NCBI GenBank assembly: GCA_965242495.1
Contig: OZ251446.1
Span: forward strand, 3,286,001 to 3,350,000
From: CBDESN01 sp965242495
GTDB lineage: Bacteria > Pseudomonadota > Alphaproteobacteria > MPNO01
Length of the DNA stretch: 64,000 nucleotides
Direction of reading: 5' to 3'
In this document: positions 24,000 to 31,783 of the stretch, piece after piece
How positions within the stretch are numbered: the first letter of the stretch is position 1
Layout of the letters: each line of letters opens with the position of its first letter
Made by a program: the position numbers and the translations under genes
The notes under the pieces: model-generated
The model's input: the letters and a program-made list of their open reading frames with translations, nothing else
Told to the model about the DNA's origin: nothing
Database searches by the model: none

Positions 24000-25208
24000 A
24001 TGACCAGCTTCTGGCGTACGCCGTTCTACGTCCTGATCGGCGCGACGGCGATGATCCTGATCGCCAACGGCTCGCGGCAGAATTTCGGCCTGTTCCTGGT
24101 GCCGTTGAGCGACGATCTCGGCTGGGGGCGGGCGGAGTTTTCCTTCGCGATCGCACTGCAGAACCTGGTCATGGGGCTCGCCGCGCCGTTCGTGGCCGCG
24201 GTCGCCGACAAGTGGGGGTTCATCCGCGTCACCGCGCTGTCGGGCGCACTGTACGCCGTCGGCGTCTATCTGATCTCGTTGTCGGTGACGCCCGAGACGA
24301 TGACCTTGACCGCCGGGCTGATCGTCGGGCTTGGGGCCAGCGGCATCGGCTTCACCCTGCCGCTCGCTCTGGTCGGGCGGGTCGCAAGCGAGAAGAGGCG
24401 GAGCATGTGGCTCGGTATCGTCACCGCCGGCGCCTCCGGCGGTCAGTTCGTGTTCGCCCCGGTCAATAACGGCCTGATCGCCGGCTACGGATGGTCCGAC
24501 GGCATCGTGATCCTGTCGCTGATCGTCGCGGTGACGGTGCCGCTCGCTCTGTCGCTCGGCCGGGCGACAGCGGGAAGCCTGCGGCAGGACACGCGGCAGA
24601 GCCTGGGCCAAGCCCTCGTCGAGGCGGGCCGGCACCGCGGCTATTGCCTGCTGGTGGCGGGGTTCTTCGTTTGCGGCTTCCAGGTGCAGTTCATCGGAAC
24701 GCATCTTCCCGGCTATCTGGCCGACAACGGGGCTGACAGCTGGCTCGCCGCCACTGCGCTGGCCACCATCGGCATCTTCAACCTGGGCGGCACGCTGGCG
24801 GCCGGCTGGCTGGGCAACCGGTGGCGCAAGCAATACTGGTTGAGCCTCCTGTATCTGTCGCGCTCGCTGCTGTTCCTGGCGTTTCTCCAGTTCCCGGTCA
24901 CCGAGGCTTCGGTGCTGGTCTTCACTGCGGTGCTCGGCCTGTTGTGGCTGTCCACGGTGCCGTTCACCAGCGGCATCGTGGCCCAGGTGTTCGGGCCGCG
25001 CTACATGGCGACGCTGTTTTCCTTCGTGCTGATGAGCCACCAGCTGGGGAGCTTCACCGGCGTTTGGCTGGGCGGGCTGTTCTACGACGCCACCGGCGGC
25101 TACGACGCGGCGTGGTGGCTCGCGATCGCATTGGGCGTCGTCGCCGCCCTCATCCACTGGCCGATCGACGACCGCCCGATCTCCCGCGTCGCCGCCCAGG
25201 CCCGGTGA
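24000..25208 (+). CDS. MFS transporter (monocarboxylate/OFA-like)
   Basis: This 402-residue inner-membrane carrier has twelve predicted helices. The N terminus, MTSFWRTPFYVLIGATAMIL and then IANGSRQNFGLFLVPLSDDLGW, is characteristic of MCT/OFA-type major-facilitator proteins that import monocarboxylates or aromatic acids. The loop 2-3 motif appears as ADKWGFIRV near residue 65. No cytoplasmic regulatory domain is present. The ATG at 24000 follows GAGAGGA. It diverges from the oxygenase remnant and precedes MITE copy B by 32 bases. With LigJ and a Rieske remnant nearby, an aromatic acid substrate is plausible but unproven. Confidence 0.82.
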   Translation: MTSFWRTPFYVLIGATAMILIANGSRQNFGLFLVPLSDDLGWGRAEFSFAIALQNLVMGLAAPFVAAVADKWGFIRVTALSGALYAVGVYLISLSVTPETMTLTAGLIVGLGASGIGFTLPLALVGRVASEKRRSMWLGIVTAGASGGQFVFAPVNNGLIAGYGWSDGIVILSLIVAVTVPLALSLGRATAGSLRQDTRQSLGQALVEAGRHRGYCLLVAGFFVCGFQVQFIGTHLPGYLADNGADSWLAATALATIGIFNLGGTLAAGWLGNRWRKQYWLSLLYLSRSLLFLAFLQFPVTEASVLVFTAVLGLLWLSTVPFTSGIVAQVFGPRYMATLFSFVLMSHQLGSFTGVWLGGLFYDATGGYDAAWWLAIALGVVAALIHWPIDDRPISRVAAQAR

Positions 25209-25240
25209 CGGCCGCCCGGCGCGGGGCCTCGCGGAGACGT

Positions 25241-25374
25241 GTCCTGGTCCAGACACATGTGAGACGGTGCCCATCGCGCCAGTCGATATCCGGTCGTTCA
25301 TGGCCGGAAGCCTGCTTACGGCCATGGATGCTCCCGGAGGCCCACCCGGTGTCTCATGTGTAGTGAACCAGGAC
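25241..25374 (+). mobile_element. MITE-like element, copy B (short form)
   Basis: This is a 134-bp element bounded by GTCCTGGTCCA on the left and its inverted match TGAACCAGGAC on the right, each with an inner ACATGTGAGAC / GTCTCATGTGT arm. The core is the reverse complement of copy A at 9459-9661, and the hairpin CATGGCCG (25299-25306) / CGGCCATG (25319-25326) is conserved in both. It encodes no credible protein. The following 130 bases up to ligJ hold nothing recognisable. No target-site duplication is obvious. Confidence 0.75.
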
Positions 25375-25507
25375 AGTGAGTCCACGACCTGGAGAAATTG
25401 GCCTGTAGATATTCGCCGAGCCTGTTGGAGGCGGCGGGCTGGTGGACGAATTGCATCGAGTCGGTCGAAGCGCGGAGGATTGATCCGGCGCCGCGGTGCT
25501 TCCCGCG

Positions 25508-26521
25508 TCAGGTCGCGGGCGCGAGGCGGGGGAACACTCTCCGCGCGTTGTCCTCGAAAATCTTTCGCTTGTCCTCGTCGTTCAGCCCCGGGGCGGCGTC
25601 GATGTAACGCTTGGTGTCGTCGAAGGGATGCCCGGTCTGCGGGTCGATCCCGCGCACCGCGCCGACCATCTCGGAGGCGAACAGGATGTTCTCCGCCGGG
25701 ATCACCCGGGTCATCAGGTCGATGCCCGGTTGGTGATAGACGCAGGTGTCGAAGAAGACGTTGCCCAGCAGCAGCTCTTCCAGCGGCGGCCGCTTCATGT
25801 CCTGCGCCAGCCCGCGATACCGGCCCCAATGGAACGGCGCCGCCCCGCCGCCATGCGGGATGATGAAGCGCAAGGTAGGGAAATCCTTGAACAAATCGGA
25901 GGTCAGGAACTGCATGAAGGCGGTGGTGTCGCCGTTGATGTAATGCGCCCCGGTATAGTGGAACGCCGGGTTGCACGAGTCGCTCACATGCACCATCGCC
26001 GGCACGTCGAGCTCCGCCATCTTCTCGTAGAGCGGATACCACCAGCGGTCGGTCAGCGGCGGATCGGTCCAGTAACCGCCCGAAGGATCGGGGTTGAGGT
26101 TGCAGCCGACGAAGCCGAGCTCGTTCACGCAGCGCGCCAGCTCGTCCGCGCAGCCGTCCGGCCGGACGCCGGGCGACTGCGGCAGCTGGCAGACGCCGAC
26201 GAAATTCTCCGGATACAGCGCGCACACCCGGTGCACCATGTCGTTGCACGCCTCCGACCAGTGGCGGCTGGTGGTCTCGTCGCCGATATGGTGCGCCATG
26301 CCCGCGGCGCGCGGCGAGAAGATCGTGAGGTCGGTGCCGCGCTCGCGCTGCAGGCGGAGCTGCGCCGTCTCCACGCTCTCGCGGATGCGGTCGTCGCTGA
26401 CCGAGAGCGCCGCGCGCGCCGGCCGGTGGGCGGGGTCTTCCAACCCCGCGATCTGGCTGTCGCGATAGTCCTGCAACTCCTTGGGCGAAGTCGTGTAATG
26501 GCCATGGCAATCGATGATCAT
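25508..26521 (-). CDS. ligJ: 4-oxalomesaconate hydratase (LigJ)
   Basis: This 337-residue amidohydrolase-superfamily enzyme hydrates 4-oxalomesaconate to 4-carboxy-4-hydroxy-2-oxoadipate in the protocatechuate 4,5-cleavage (syringate/vanillate) pathway. It matches the LigJ pattern closely: MIIDCHGHYTTSPKEL at the N terminus carrying the metal-binding HxH, then GTDLTIFSPRA, GFVGCNLNPDPSGGYWTDPP, TTAFMQFLTSDLFKDFPTL, IPHGGGA, LFASEMVGAVRGIDPQTGHP and a C terminus NARRVFPRL. The length is normal. It heads a five-gene minus-strand-facing cluster with an aldolase and a TRAP importer. Upstream pathway genes (ligAB, ligC, ligI) are not in the window. Cytoplasmic. Confidence 0.9.
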   Translation of the reverse strand: MIIDCHGHYTTSPKELQDYRDSQIAGLEDPAHRPARAALSVSDDRIRESVETAQLRLQRERGTDLTIFSPRAAGMAHHIGDETTSRHWSEACNDMVHRVCALYPENFVGVCQLPQSPGVRPDGCADELARCVNELGFVGCNLNPDPSGGYWTDPPLTDRWWYPLYEKMAELDVPAMVHVSDSCNPAFHYTGAHYINGDTTAFMQFLTSDLFKDFPTLRFIIPHGGGAAPFHWGRYRGLAQDMKRPPLEELLLGNVFFDTCVYHQPGIDLMTRVIPAENILFASEMVGAVRGIDPQTGHPFDDTKRYIDAAPGLNDEDKRKIFEDNARRVFPRLAPAT

Positions 26522-26546
26522 GGATCGACTCCTGTCGGTTCTTCGC

Positions 26547-27410
26547 CTATGTCCGGCCGGCGAGCTGTCGGCCGCGGTCGAGGCCGGCGGTGCTGCGGAT
26601 CGGCGCCGCCATCAGGAAGCGATAGCCTTCTCCCAGTATCCGCTCCACGTTGTCGGGACCGACATGCGGATGCCCGACCGGGACGCCGTGCGCCTTGCAG
26701 CATCGGACGATCTCGGTCATCGCCTCGACGACGCGGGGGTGATCGTATTGGCGGGGATGGCCCAGCTCCTGGCTCAGGTCGCCTTCGCCGATCAAGACGG
26801 CCCCGATCCCCGGCACCGACTCCAGCATGTCGGACAGGTTCTCGATCCCCTTCGTGTCCTCGATCATCAGCACCACCAGGATTTCGCCGTCGGGCGCCAG
26901 CGGCCACACGTCGGCGCGCGCGTAATACTCCTGCTGGGTCAGCCCCCAATAGCGGATGGCGGCGGCGGGTCCGTCCCCGCGCACGCCCGCCGGTTCGAAG
27001 CGCGGCGCCGAGGCAAGGCGCGGATAGCGGCAGGCGGCGACCGCATTATAGGCCTCGTCCGCCGTGCTGACATGCGGCCAGACGACGCCGTAGACGCCGA
27101 GGTCGAGCGCCTGCTTGGCGAACCACTGGTTCTTCTCGGCGCCATTGGGCGGGATGCGGACCATCGGCGTCACCGCGGGGGCGAGCGAGGCGGATCGGGC
27201 GATCCGCCCGCGGTCGAGCAGATATTGGAGGCCGTCGCGCAGCGCGCGCGCGTCCCACGGGTTGTGCTCCATCTCGAAGACGATGCCGTCGTAGTCGGAT
27301 CCGGCCAGCGCCGTCGCCGAACCGATATCGGCCGGGGCGAAGGTGGTGAAGGCGGGCTGTCCGTTCTCGAGCGCCCGGATGATTCCGTTCAGGCGCGGCA
27401 GATCGCTCAT
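26547..27410 (-). CDS. HpcH/HpaI family class II aldolase
   Basis: This 287-residue metal-dependent aldolase-type protein is of the HpcH/HpaI (2,4-dihydroxyhept-2-ene-1,7-dioate aldolase) family. Typical elements are DYDGIVFEMEHNPWD near residue 40, VTPMVRIPPNGAEKNQWFAK with the active-site Arg, YGVVWPHVSTADEAYNAVAA, LMIEDTKGIENL carrying the metal-binding Glu and IGEGDLSQELGHPRQYDHP with the second metal ligand Asp. Members cleave pyruvate or oxaloacetate from hydroxy-oxo acids. It lies 25 bases upstream of ligJ. It could therefore perform the next step, cleavage of 4-carboxy-4-hydroxy-2-oxoadipate, normally done by the unrelated LigK. That is inference. Confidence 0.82.
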   Translation of the reverse strand: MSDLPRLNGIIRALENGQPAFTTFAPADIGSATALAGSDYDGIVFEMEHNPWDARALRDGLQYLLDRGRIARSASLAPAVTPMVRIPPNGAEKNQWFAKQALDLGVYGVVWPHVSTADEAYNAVAACRYPRLASAPRFEPAGVRGDGPAAAIRYWGLTQQEYYARADVWPLAPDGEILVVLMIEDTKGIENLSDMLESVPGIGAVLIGEGDLSQELGHPRQYDHPRVVEAMTEIVRCCKAHGVPVGHPHVGPDNVERILGEGYRFLMAAPIRSTAGLDRGRQLAGRT

Positions 27411-27447
27411 CTCTCTCGTCTCCCTCGTTCTCTCCGGCGCCGTCCCG

Positions 27448-28770
27448 TCATTCGGCCAGCAGCCGCGGCGCGATCAGCGTGATCGACGGGACGAAGACGA
27501 TGACGGCGACCCGGACCGCGTCGGACGCGAGAAAGGGGACGACGCCCTTGAAGGTCTCGATCATCGGGACGTCGCGGGCCAGCGAGTTGATGACGAACAC
27601 GTTGAGGCCGACCGGCGGCGTGATCAGTCCGACCTCGACGACGATCAGCGAGATGACGCCGAACCACAGCTTGAGGTCCTCGGCCTCCAATCCGAAGTCG
27701 AGCCCGGCGACGATCGGCCAGAAGATGGGCACGGTCAGCAGGATCATCGACAGCGAGTCCATGACGAAACCGAGGACGAGATAGAGCAGGATCATGCCCA
27801 GCAGCACGACCAGCGGCGCGAGGCCAGAATTCTGGAAGAAGTCGGCGGCGAAGATCGGCAGCTGCGAGAACCCCAGAAAGGCGTTGAACACCGCGGCGCC
27901 CAGGAGAATCAGGAAGATCATCGCCGTCGTCGTCGCCGTGCCGAGCAGCGCATCGATGAAGCCGCTCATCCGCATGCCGCCCTTGGTGACGGCGAGGACG
28001 AACGTCCCCGTCGCTCCGACCGCCGCCGCCTCGGTCGGGGTGAACAGGCCGACATAGATGCCGCCCATCACCAGCAGGAAGATCAGCAGCACCGGCCAGA
28101 TGTCGATCAGCGCGGCCCATTGCTCGGCCGCCGCGCGCCGCACGCCGGCGGGTCCCGCCGCCGGATCGATGCGGACGACGATCGCGATCGTCAGGATATA
28201 GCCGAGCGCCGCCAGCACGCCCGGCACGAACGCCGCCTGGAACAGGGTGGCGACGTTGGCCTCGACCATGACCGCATAGATGATGAGCACGATCGAGGGC
28301 GGGATCAGGATGCCCAGCGTGCCGCCCGCGGCGAGCGCGCCGGTCGCGAGCGATCCCGCGTAGTCGTAGCGGCGGAGTTCCGGAAGGGCGACCTGGCCCA
28401 TGATCGCCGCCGTGGCCAGCGAGGAGCCCGAGATCGAGGCGAAGCCCGCGCAGCCGCCCACCGCGGCCATGGCGATGCCGCCCCGGCGATGGCCCAGCCA
28501 CAGGTTGGCGGCGCGGAACAACGCCCGGCTGATCCCGGCCTTGGCGGCGAACTGGCCCATCAGCAGGAATAGCGGCACCACCGACAGCTCGTCGTTGGTG
28601 AACCGCCAATAGGTCTCGGTCTTGAAATAGCTCAGCAGCGCGCCCGACCCGGCGATGGCGATATAGCCGACCGCGCCCACGGCGAGCATCGCCACGCCGA
28701 TCGGTATGCGGACCGCGAGCAGGGCCAGCAGCGCGGCGAAGCCGATCCCGCCGATGGCGAGCCCGCTCAT
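27448..28770 (-). CDS. dctM: TRAP transporter large permease (DctM-like)
   Basis: This 440-residue ion-driven membrane channel subunit of a tripartite TRAP transporter has about twelve helices. Signatures include GGCAGFASISGSSLATAAIM near residue 108, GTLGILIPPSIVLIIYAV near 145, YVGLFTPTEAAAVGA near 240 and LITPPVGLNVFVINSLARDV near 390. It overlaps the dctQ stop by ATGA, so the two are coupled. Its C-terminal loop served as comparison for the DctM remnant at 10761-10991. Confidence 0.9.
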   Translation of the reverse strand: MSGLAIGGIGFAALLALLAVRIPIGVAMLAVGAVGYIAIAGSGALLSYFKTETYWRFTNDELSVVPLFLLMGQFAAKAGISRALFRAANLWLGHRRGGIAMAAVGGCAGFASISGSSLATAAIMGQVALPELRRYDYAGSLATGALAAGGTLGILIPPSIVLIIYAVMVEANVATLFQAAFVPGVLAALGYILTIAIVVRIDPAAGPAGVRRAAAEQWAALIDIWPVLLIFLLVMGGIYVGLFTPTEAAAVGATGTFVLAVTKGGMRMSGFIDALLGTATTTAMIFLILLGAAVFNAFLGFSQLPIFAADFFQNSGLAPLVVLLGMILLYLVLGFVMDSLSMILLTVPIFWPIVAGLDFGLEAEDLKLWFGVISLIVVEVGLITPPVGLNVFVINSLARDVPMIETFKGVVPFLASDAVRVAVIVFVPSITLIAPRLLAE

Positions 28771-29321
28771 CGGGTGCGGTCGCGCCCGTCGTCGAACGGG
28801 CGGCCGGCGCGGGTCTCGGCGACGCTCCGGACGACGCTGTAGACCGCGACGACGAGCAGGAACGACATCAGCGCCACCGACAGCGGGAAGGTCGTCCAGC
28901 GTGGGAAGTTGAGGGTGAGCGACTTTTCCGCGTAGCGGTACATGTCGATGCCGCCATACGCCATGCGCCACGTCAGCACCGCGCCGATGCCGACATAGAA
29001 CAGCGCGCCTACCGCGTCGCAGGCGGTCCGCGCCCGGACCGGGGCGCGGCTCATGAAGAAATCGACGATCACGTTGCCGCGCGTCAGCTGGCACCAGGGC
29101 AGGAAGGCGAAGACGGCGATCCCGGTTCCGATCGCCGCCAGTTCGAAATCGCCCCGCACCGGCTCCGAGAAGGCGGCGCGCCCGACGATGCTCGCCGTCG
29201 TCACGAGCGCCAGCGCGCACAGCACGAGCCCGCCGAAGATCGCCAGGACCCGCGAGACCCGATAGAGAACCCGGCCCACCGGATCGGTGGGCCGGGCAAG
29301 TGGTTCGGACCCTTCGGCCAT
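28767..29321 (-). CDS. dctQ: TRAP transporter small permease (DctQ-like)
   Basis: This 184-residue four-helix subunit pairs with DctM. The helices are around VLAIFGGLVLCALALVTTAS, the family segment VRGDFELAAIGTGIAVFAFL with CQLTRGNVIVDFF, DAVGALFYVGIGAVLTWRMA and FPLSVALMSFLLVVAVYSVV. The C-terminal charged tail overlaps the dctM start by four bases. It sits 37 bases behind dctP, giving a standard dctP-dctQ-dctM order. It lies in the inner membrane. Confidence 0.87.
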   Translation of the reverse strand: MAEGSEPLARPTDPVGRVLYRVSRVLAIFGGLVLCALALVTTASIVGRAAFSEPVRGDFELAAIGTGIAVFAFLPWCQLTRGNVIVDFFMSRAPVRARTACDAVGALFYVGIGAVLTWRMAYGGIDMYRYAEKSLTLNFPRWTTFPLSVALMSFLLVVAVYSVVRSVAETRAGRPFDDGRDRTR

Positions 29322-29358
29322 GCCGCCCGCGTCGGCGCGCCGATGGGCGCAGGGCGCG

Positions 29359-30399
29359 CTACTTCGCGTATTTGTCGATCAGCGCCCGCGCATCGGCGAG
29401 CAGCGCCCGCCCGTCGACGCCGATCTTGTCCATCTCCGAGAACCAGCGGTCGAACACCGGCTGCGCCGCGGCTTTCATCTTGGCGACCTCGTCCGGAGCG
29501 ATGGTGTAGAACTTGTTCTTCTTCTTCGACTTCACCACGTCGAGCCCGGGCTGCTCGATGTCGTCCCAGTTCCGCCCGGCGGCGCGCGCGATGTTGTCGC
29601 CGGAATTGGCGTCGATCACCCGCTTGAGCGCGGCCGGCAGCTTGTTGTAGCTCGCCTTGTTCATCAGGAAGGTGAACACGTTGGTGCCGAGGCGGGGCTG
29701 CGGCCCGGACAGCTTCGAGAAGTGGCTCACCAGGTCGGGCGTCTTGACCGCAGGCGCGATCTCGTAGGGCAGCGTCACCCCGTCGATGACGCCCTTCGAC
29801 AGCGCCGGCGGGATACGCGGCAGCGGCATGCCCATGCCGGTGGCCCCCAGCGCCTCCAGCAGCCACACCCCGCCGCGCGAGGCGGCGCGGATCTTCATGC
29901 CCTTGAGGTCCGCCATCGTGCGAATCGGCTTCTTGGTCTGGAACAGGAAGCCGGCGTGCACGTGCAGCAGCAGCGGATGATAGTCCTTGAGATCGGTGGT
30001 CGTCAGATGCTTTCGCTGGTAGTCCTGCAACGCCAGCGTCGAGGACAGCGCGGTCCGATGCACGAAGGGCAGTTCGAACGGCTCGACCCGCGGCATGCGC
30101 CCGGGAGTAAAGCCGGGGAGGGCCCAGACGATGTCGACTACGCCGTCGCGCGCCTGGTCCAGCAGCTGGGTCGCCTTGCCGCCGAGCTGCATGGCCCAGA
30201 AGGGCTGAACCTTGAGCTTGCCGCCCGAGTCCTTGCCCACCTTGTCGGCCCACGGAATCAGGAACGTCTTTCCCGGGTTCGCCACCGGCGGGATGAAGGT
30301 GTGCATCCGCAAGGTGACGTCCTGGGCCTTCATCGGCCCCGCAAAGCCGAGGAACGCCGCCGCCGCCGCGAGGGCCGCCGCCGATCGGATTCGTTTCAT
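29359..30399 (-). CDS. dctP: TRAP transporter substrate-binding protein (DctP-like)
   Basis: This 346-residue periplasmic binding protein is of the DctP/TAXI-unrelated (PF03480-type) family. A Sec signal peptide (MKRIRSAAALAAAAAFLGFA then GPMKA) is followed by mature QDVTLRMHTFIPP. LKGMKIRAASRGGVWLLEAL near residue 165 contains the conserved Arg that binds the ligand carboxylate. GVIDGVTLPYEI is the second family block. Substrate is expected to be an organic acid; in this context an aromatic or tricarboxylic intermediate is reasonable. It is the first gene of the minus-strand unit dctPQM-aldolase-ligJ and diverges from the SDR at 30566. Confidence 0.88.
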   Translation of the reverse strand: MKRIRSAAALAAAAAFLGFAGPMKAQDVTLRMHTFIPPVANPGKTFLIPWADKVGKDSGGKLKVQPFWAMQLGGKATQLLDQARDGVVDIVWALPGFTPGRMPRVEPFELPFVHRTALSSTLALQDYQRKHLTTTDLKDYHPLLLHVHAGFLFQTKKPIRTMADLKGMKIRAASRGGVWLLEALGATGMGMPLPRIPPALSKGVIDGVTLPYEIAPAVKTPDLVSHFSKLSGPQPRLGTNVFTFLMNKASYNKLPAALKRVIDANSGDNIARAAGRNWDDIEQPGLDVVKSKKKNKFYTIAPDEVAKMKAAAQPVFDRWFSEMDKIGVDGRALLADARALIDKYAK

Positions 30400-30565
30400 C
30401 TCCGTCTCCCTTCCTGGAACTCGAGCCCATCATGCCGACATCCGCGCGGCGGATCAACGCGGCCGCCGCGACCCCGCGCTCGCCGACCGGCATGGGCGGC
30501 GCTTGCGCGCCCCCGGCCGGCGGGTAAAACTCCGCCCGGTCCGAAACACCGGGGAGGCGGGCGAG

Positions 30566-31390
30566 ATGGACGATCTCGGCGACATCGGCAATATCGACTA
30601 CACGACGATCGAGGTCGGCAAGACGGCGAGCTACGACAGTCTGCGGGACCGGGTGGTGATCGTCACCGGCGGCGGTCAGGGGATCGGTCGCGGCTACGCG
30701 CATTACTTCGCCGCCCAGGGCGCGGTGCCGGTGATTGCCGAGATCGACGGGGCGAACGCCGAGCGGGTGGCCGACGAGGTGCGCGCGAAGCAGGGGCGCG
30801 CGCTGGCGGTGGAGACGGACGTGGCGGATTTGGGTTCGGCGACGGCGATGGCGGAGGCGGCGCTGTCGGCGTTTGGTCGGATCGACGTGCTGATCAACAA
30901 CGCGGCGGTGTTTTCGCGGATCACGATGGCGCCGTTCTGGGAGTTGCCGGTGGAGGAGTGGAAGCGCGCGATGGACGTGAACGTGACGGGTTCGATGTTC
31001 TGCGCCCGCGCGGTGGTTCCGGCGATGCAGGAGGCGCGCTGGGGGCGCATCGTCAACGTCTCCTCCGGCACCACCGCCAAGGGACGTCCCAACTATCTGC
31101 ACTACATCACGTCGAAGTCGGCGATGATCGGCATGACGCGCTCGATGGCGCGGGAGTTGGGGCCGTGGAGCATCACCGTGAACACGTTCTGGCCCGGCGT
31201 CATGCAGACCGAGATCGAGCGTCCGTCGGTGCCTCGGCGCATGTTCAGGGCGATGACCGAAGCCCAGGCTCTGCCGCGCCAGGGGACGATCCACGACCTC
31301 GCCAAGGCGATGCTGTTCCTGTGTTCGGAGGAGGCCGCCTACGTCACCGGCCAGAACTTCGTCGCCGATGGCGGCTCCAGCTTCGTCTGA
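30566..31390 (+). CDS. Short-chain dehydrogenase/reductase
   Basis: This 274-residue SDR has a 25-residue N-terminal extension before the cofactor loop TGGGQGIGRGYAHYFA. The NNAAVFSRITM block, Ser in VNVSSGTTAKGRPNYLHY, and YITSKSAM with catalytic Tyr/Lys are intact. WPGVMQTEIERPS and GQNFVADGGSSFV close the protein. The ATG at 30566 follows GGGGAGGCGGGCG. It diverges from dctP, so the pair may share a regulated intergenic region of 166 bases. Between about 30770 and 31020 the codons are mostly G-ending, whereas the rest of the gene and its neighbours prefer C-ending codons. Substrate unknown. Confidence 0.83.
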   Translation: MDDLGDIGNIDYTTIEVGKTASYDSLRDRVVIVTGGGQGIGRGYAHYFAAQGAVPVIAEIDGANAERVADEVRAKQGRALAVETDVADLGSATAMAEAALSAFGRIDVLINNAAVFSRITMAPFWELPVEEWKRAMDVNVTGSMFCARAVVPAMQEARWGRIVNVSSGTTAKGRPNYLHYITSKSAMIGMTRSMARELGPWSITVNTFWPGVMQTEIERPSVPRRMFRAMTEAQALPRQGTIHDLAKAMLFLCSEEAAYVTGQNFVADGGSSFV

Positions 31391-31423
31391 GCCGCGCTTT
31401 CTCACTCCGGGAGGCGCATCGGC

Positions 31424-31435
31424 GGGGGGGGGGGG
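31424..31435 (+). repeat. Homopolymer run of 12 G
   Basis: An uninterrupted G12 tract lies between the SDR stop and the 3' end of tRNA-Leu. It is non-coding here. Such tracts slip in replication and in sequencing, so its exact length is doubtful. Confidence 0.9.
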
Positions 31436-31459
31436 CATATGCCCGGCGCGCAGCGCTGA

Positions 31460-31543
31460 TGCCCGCCCCGGGACTCGAACCCGGACCGCCCTGCGGCGAA
31501 CGGATTTTAAGTCCGTCGTGTCTGCCAATTCCACCAGGCGGGC
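31460..31543 (-). tRNA. tRNA-Leu (anticodon TAA)
   Basis: The minus strand folds as a class II tRNA with a long variable arm: acceptor GCCCGCC/GGCGGGC, D arm TGGTGGAATTGGCAGACA, anticodon stem ACGGA/TCCGT with loop CTTAAAA (anticodon TAA), variable arm around CGCCGCAGGGCG and T arm GGTTCGAGTCC. Discriminator A; CCA not encoded. Confidence 0.95.
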
Positions 31544-31591
31544 GGCGACGCGCAGCGGACTATAGCAATCCGCTGGTCCGGCGGGAAAGCC

Positions 31592-31783
31592 TCAATCCCC
31601 GGCGAGCCAAGTGAAGCCCAGCATCGAGGCCGCAGCGAGGGCGAGGCCGCCATTGAGCGTCCACATGCCCCGGCGGCGCGCGCGCCGGTTCAGCGACCGG
31701 TCGGTTGCGGCGCGGAAGCCGCGCCAAGCGAGCAGGGCGCCGAGGCCGAGCAGCCCGCCGAGTGCGAACGGGAGCAGGCTCAC
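31592..31783 (-). CDS. Small membrane protein (63 aa)
   Basis: This 63-residue protein of unknown family has two hydrophobic segments, MSLLPFALGGLLGLGALLAW and LNGGLALAAASMLGFTWLAG, separated by a strongly basic loop (RSLNRRARRRG). That arrangement predicts a two-helix inner-membrane hairpin with its loop in the cytoplasm. Its ATG overlaps the stop of the CinA-like gene by ATGA, which supports that it is real and cotranslated. No function can be assigned. Confidence 0.6.
   Translation of the reverse strand: MSLLPFALGGLLGLGALLAWRGFRAATDRSLNRRARRRGMWTLNGGLALAAASMLGFTWLAGD

Noticed and set aside
25267..25374. Short frame MPIAPVDIRSFMAGSLL inside MITE copy B
   Set aside because: Copy A has a one-base difference that breaks the frame, so the sequence is conserved as DNA, not as protein.
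23646..26510. A 954-codon minus-strand frame across the MFS carrier and ligJ
   Set aside because: It is antisense of the MFS gene and an alternative frame of ligJ. Only its first part, the VanA N terminus at 23867, is meaningful.
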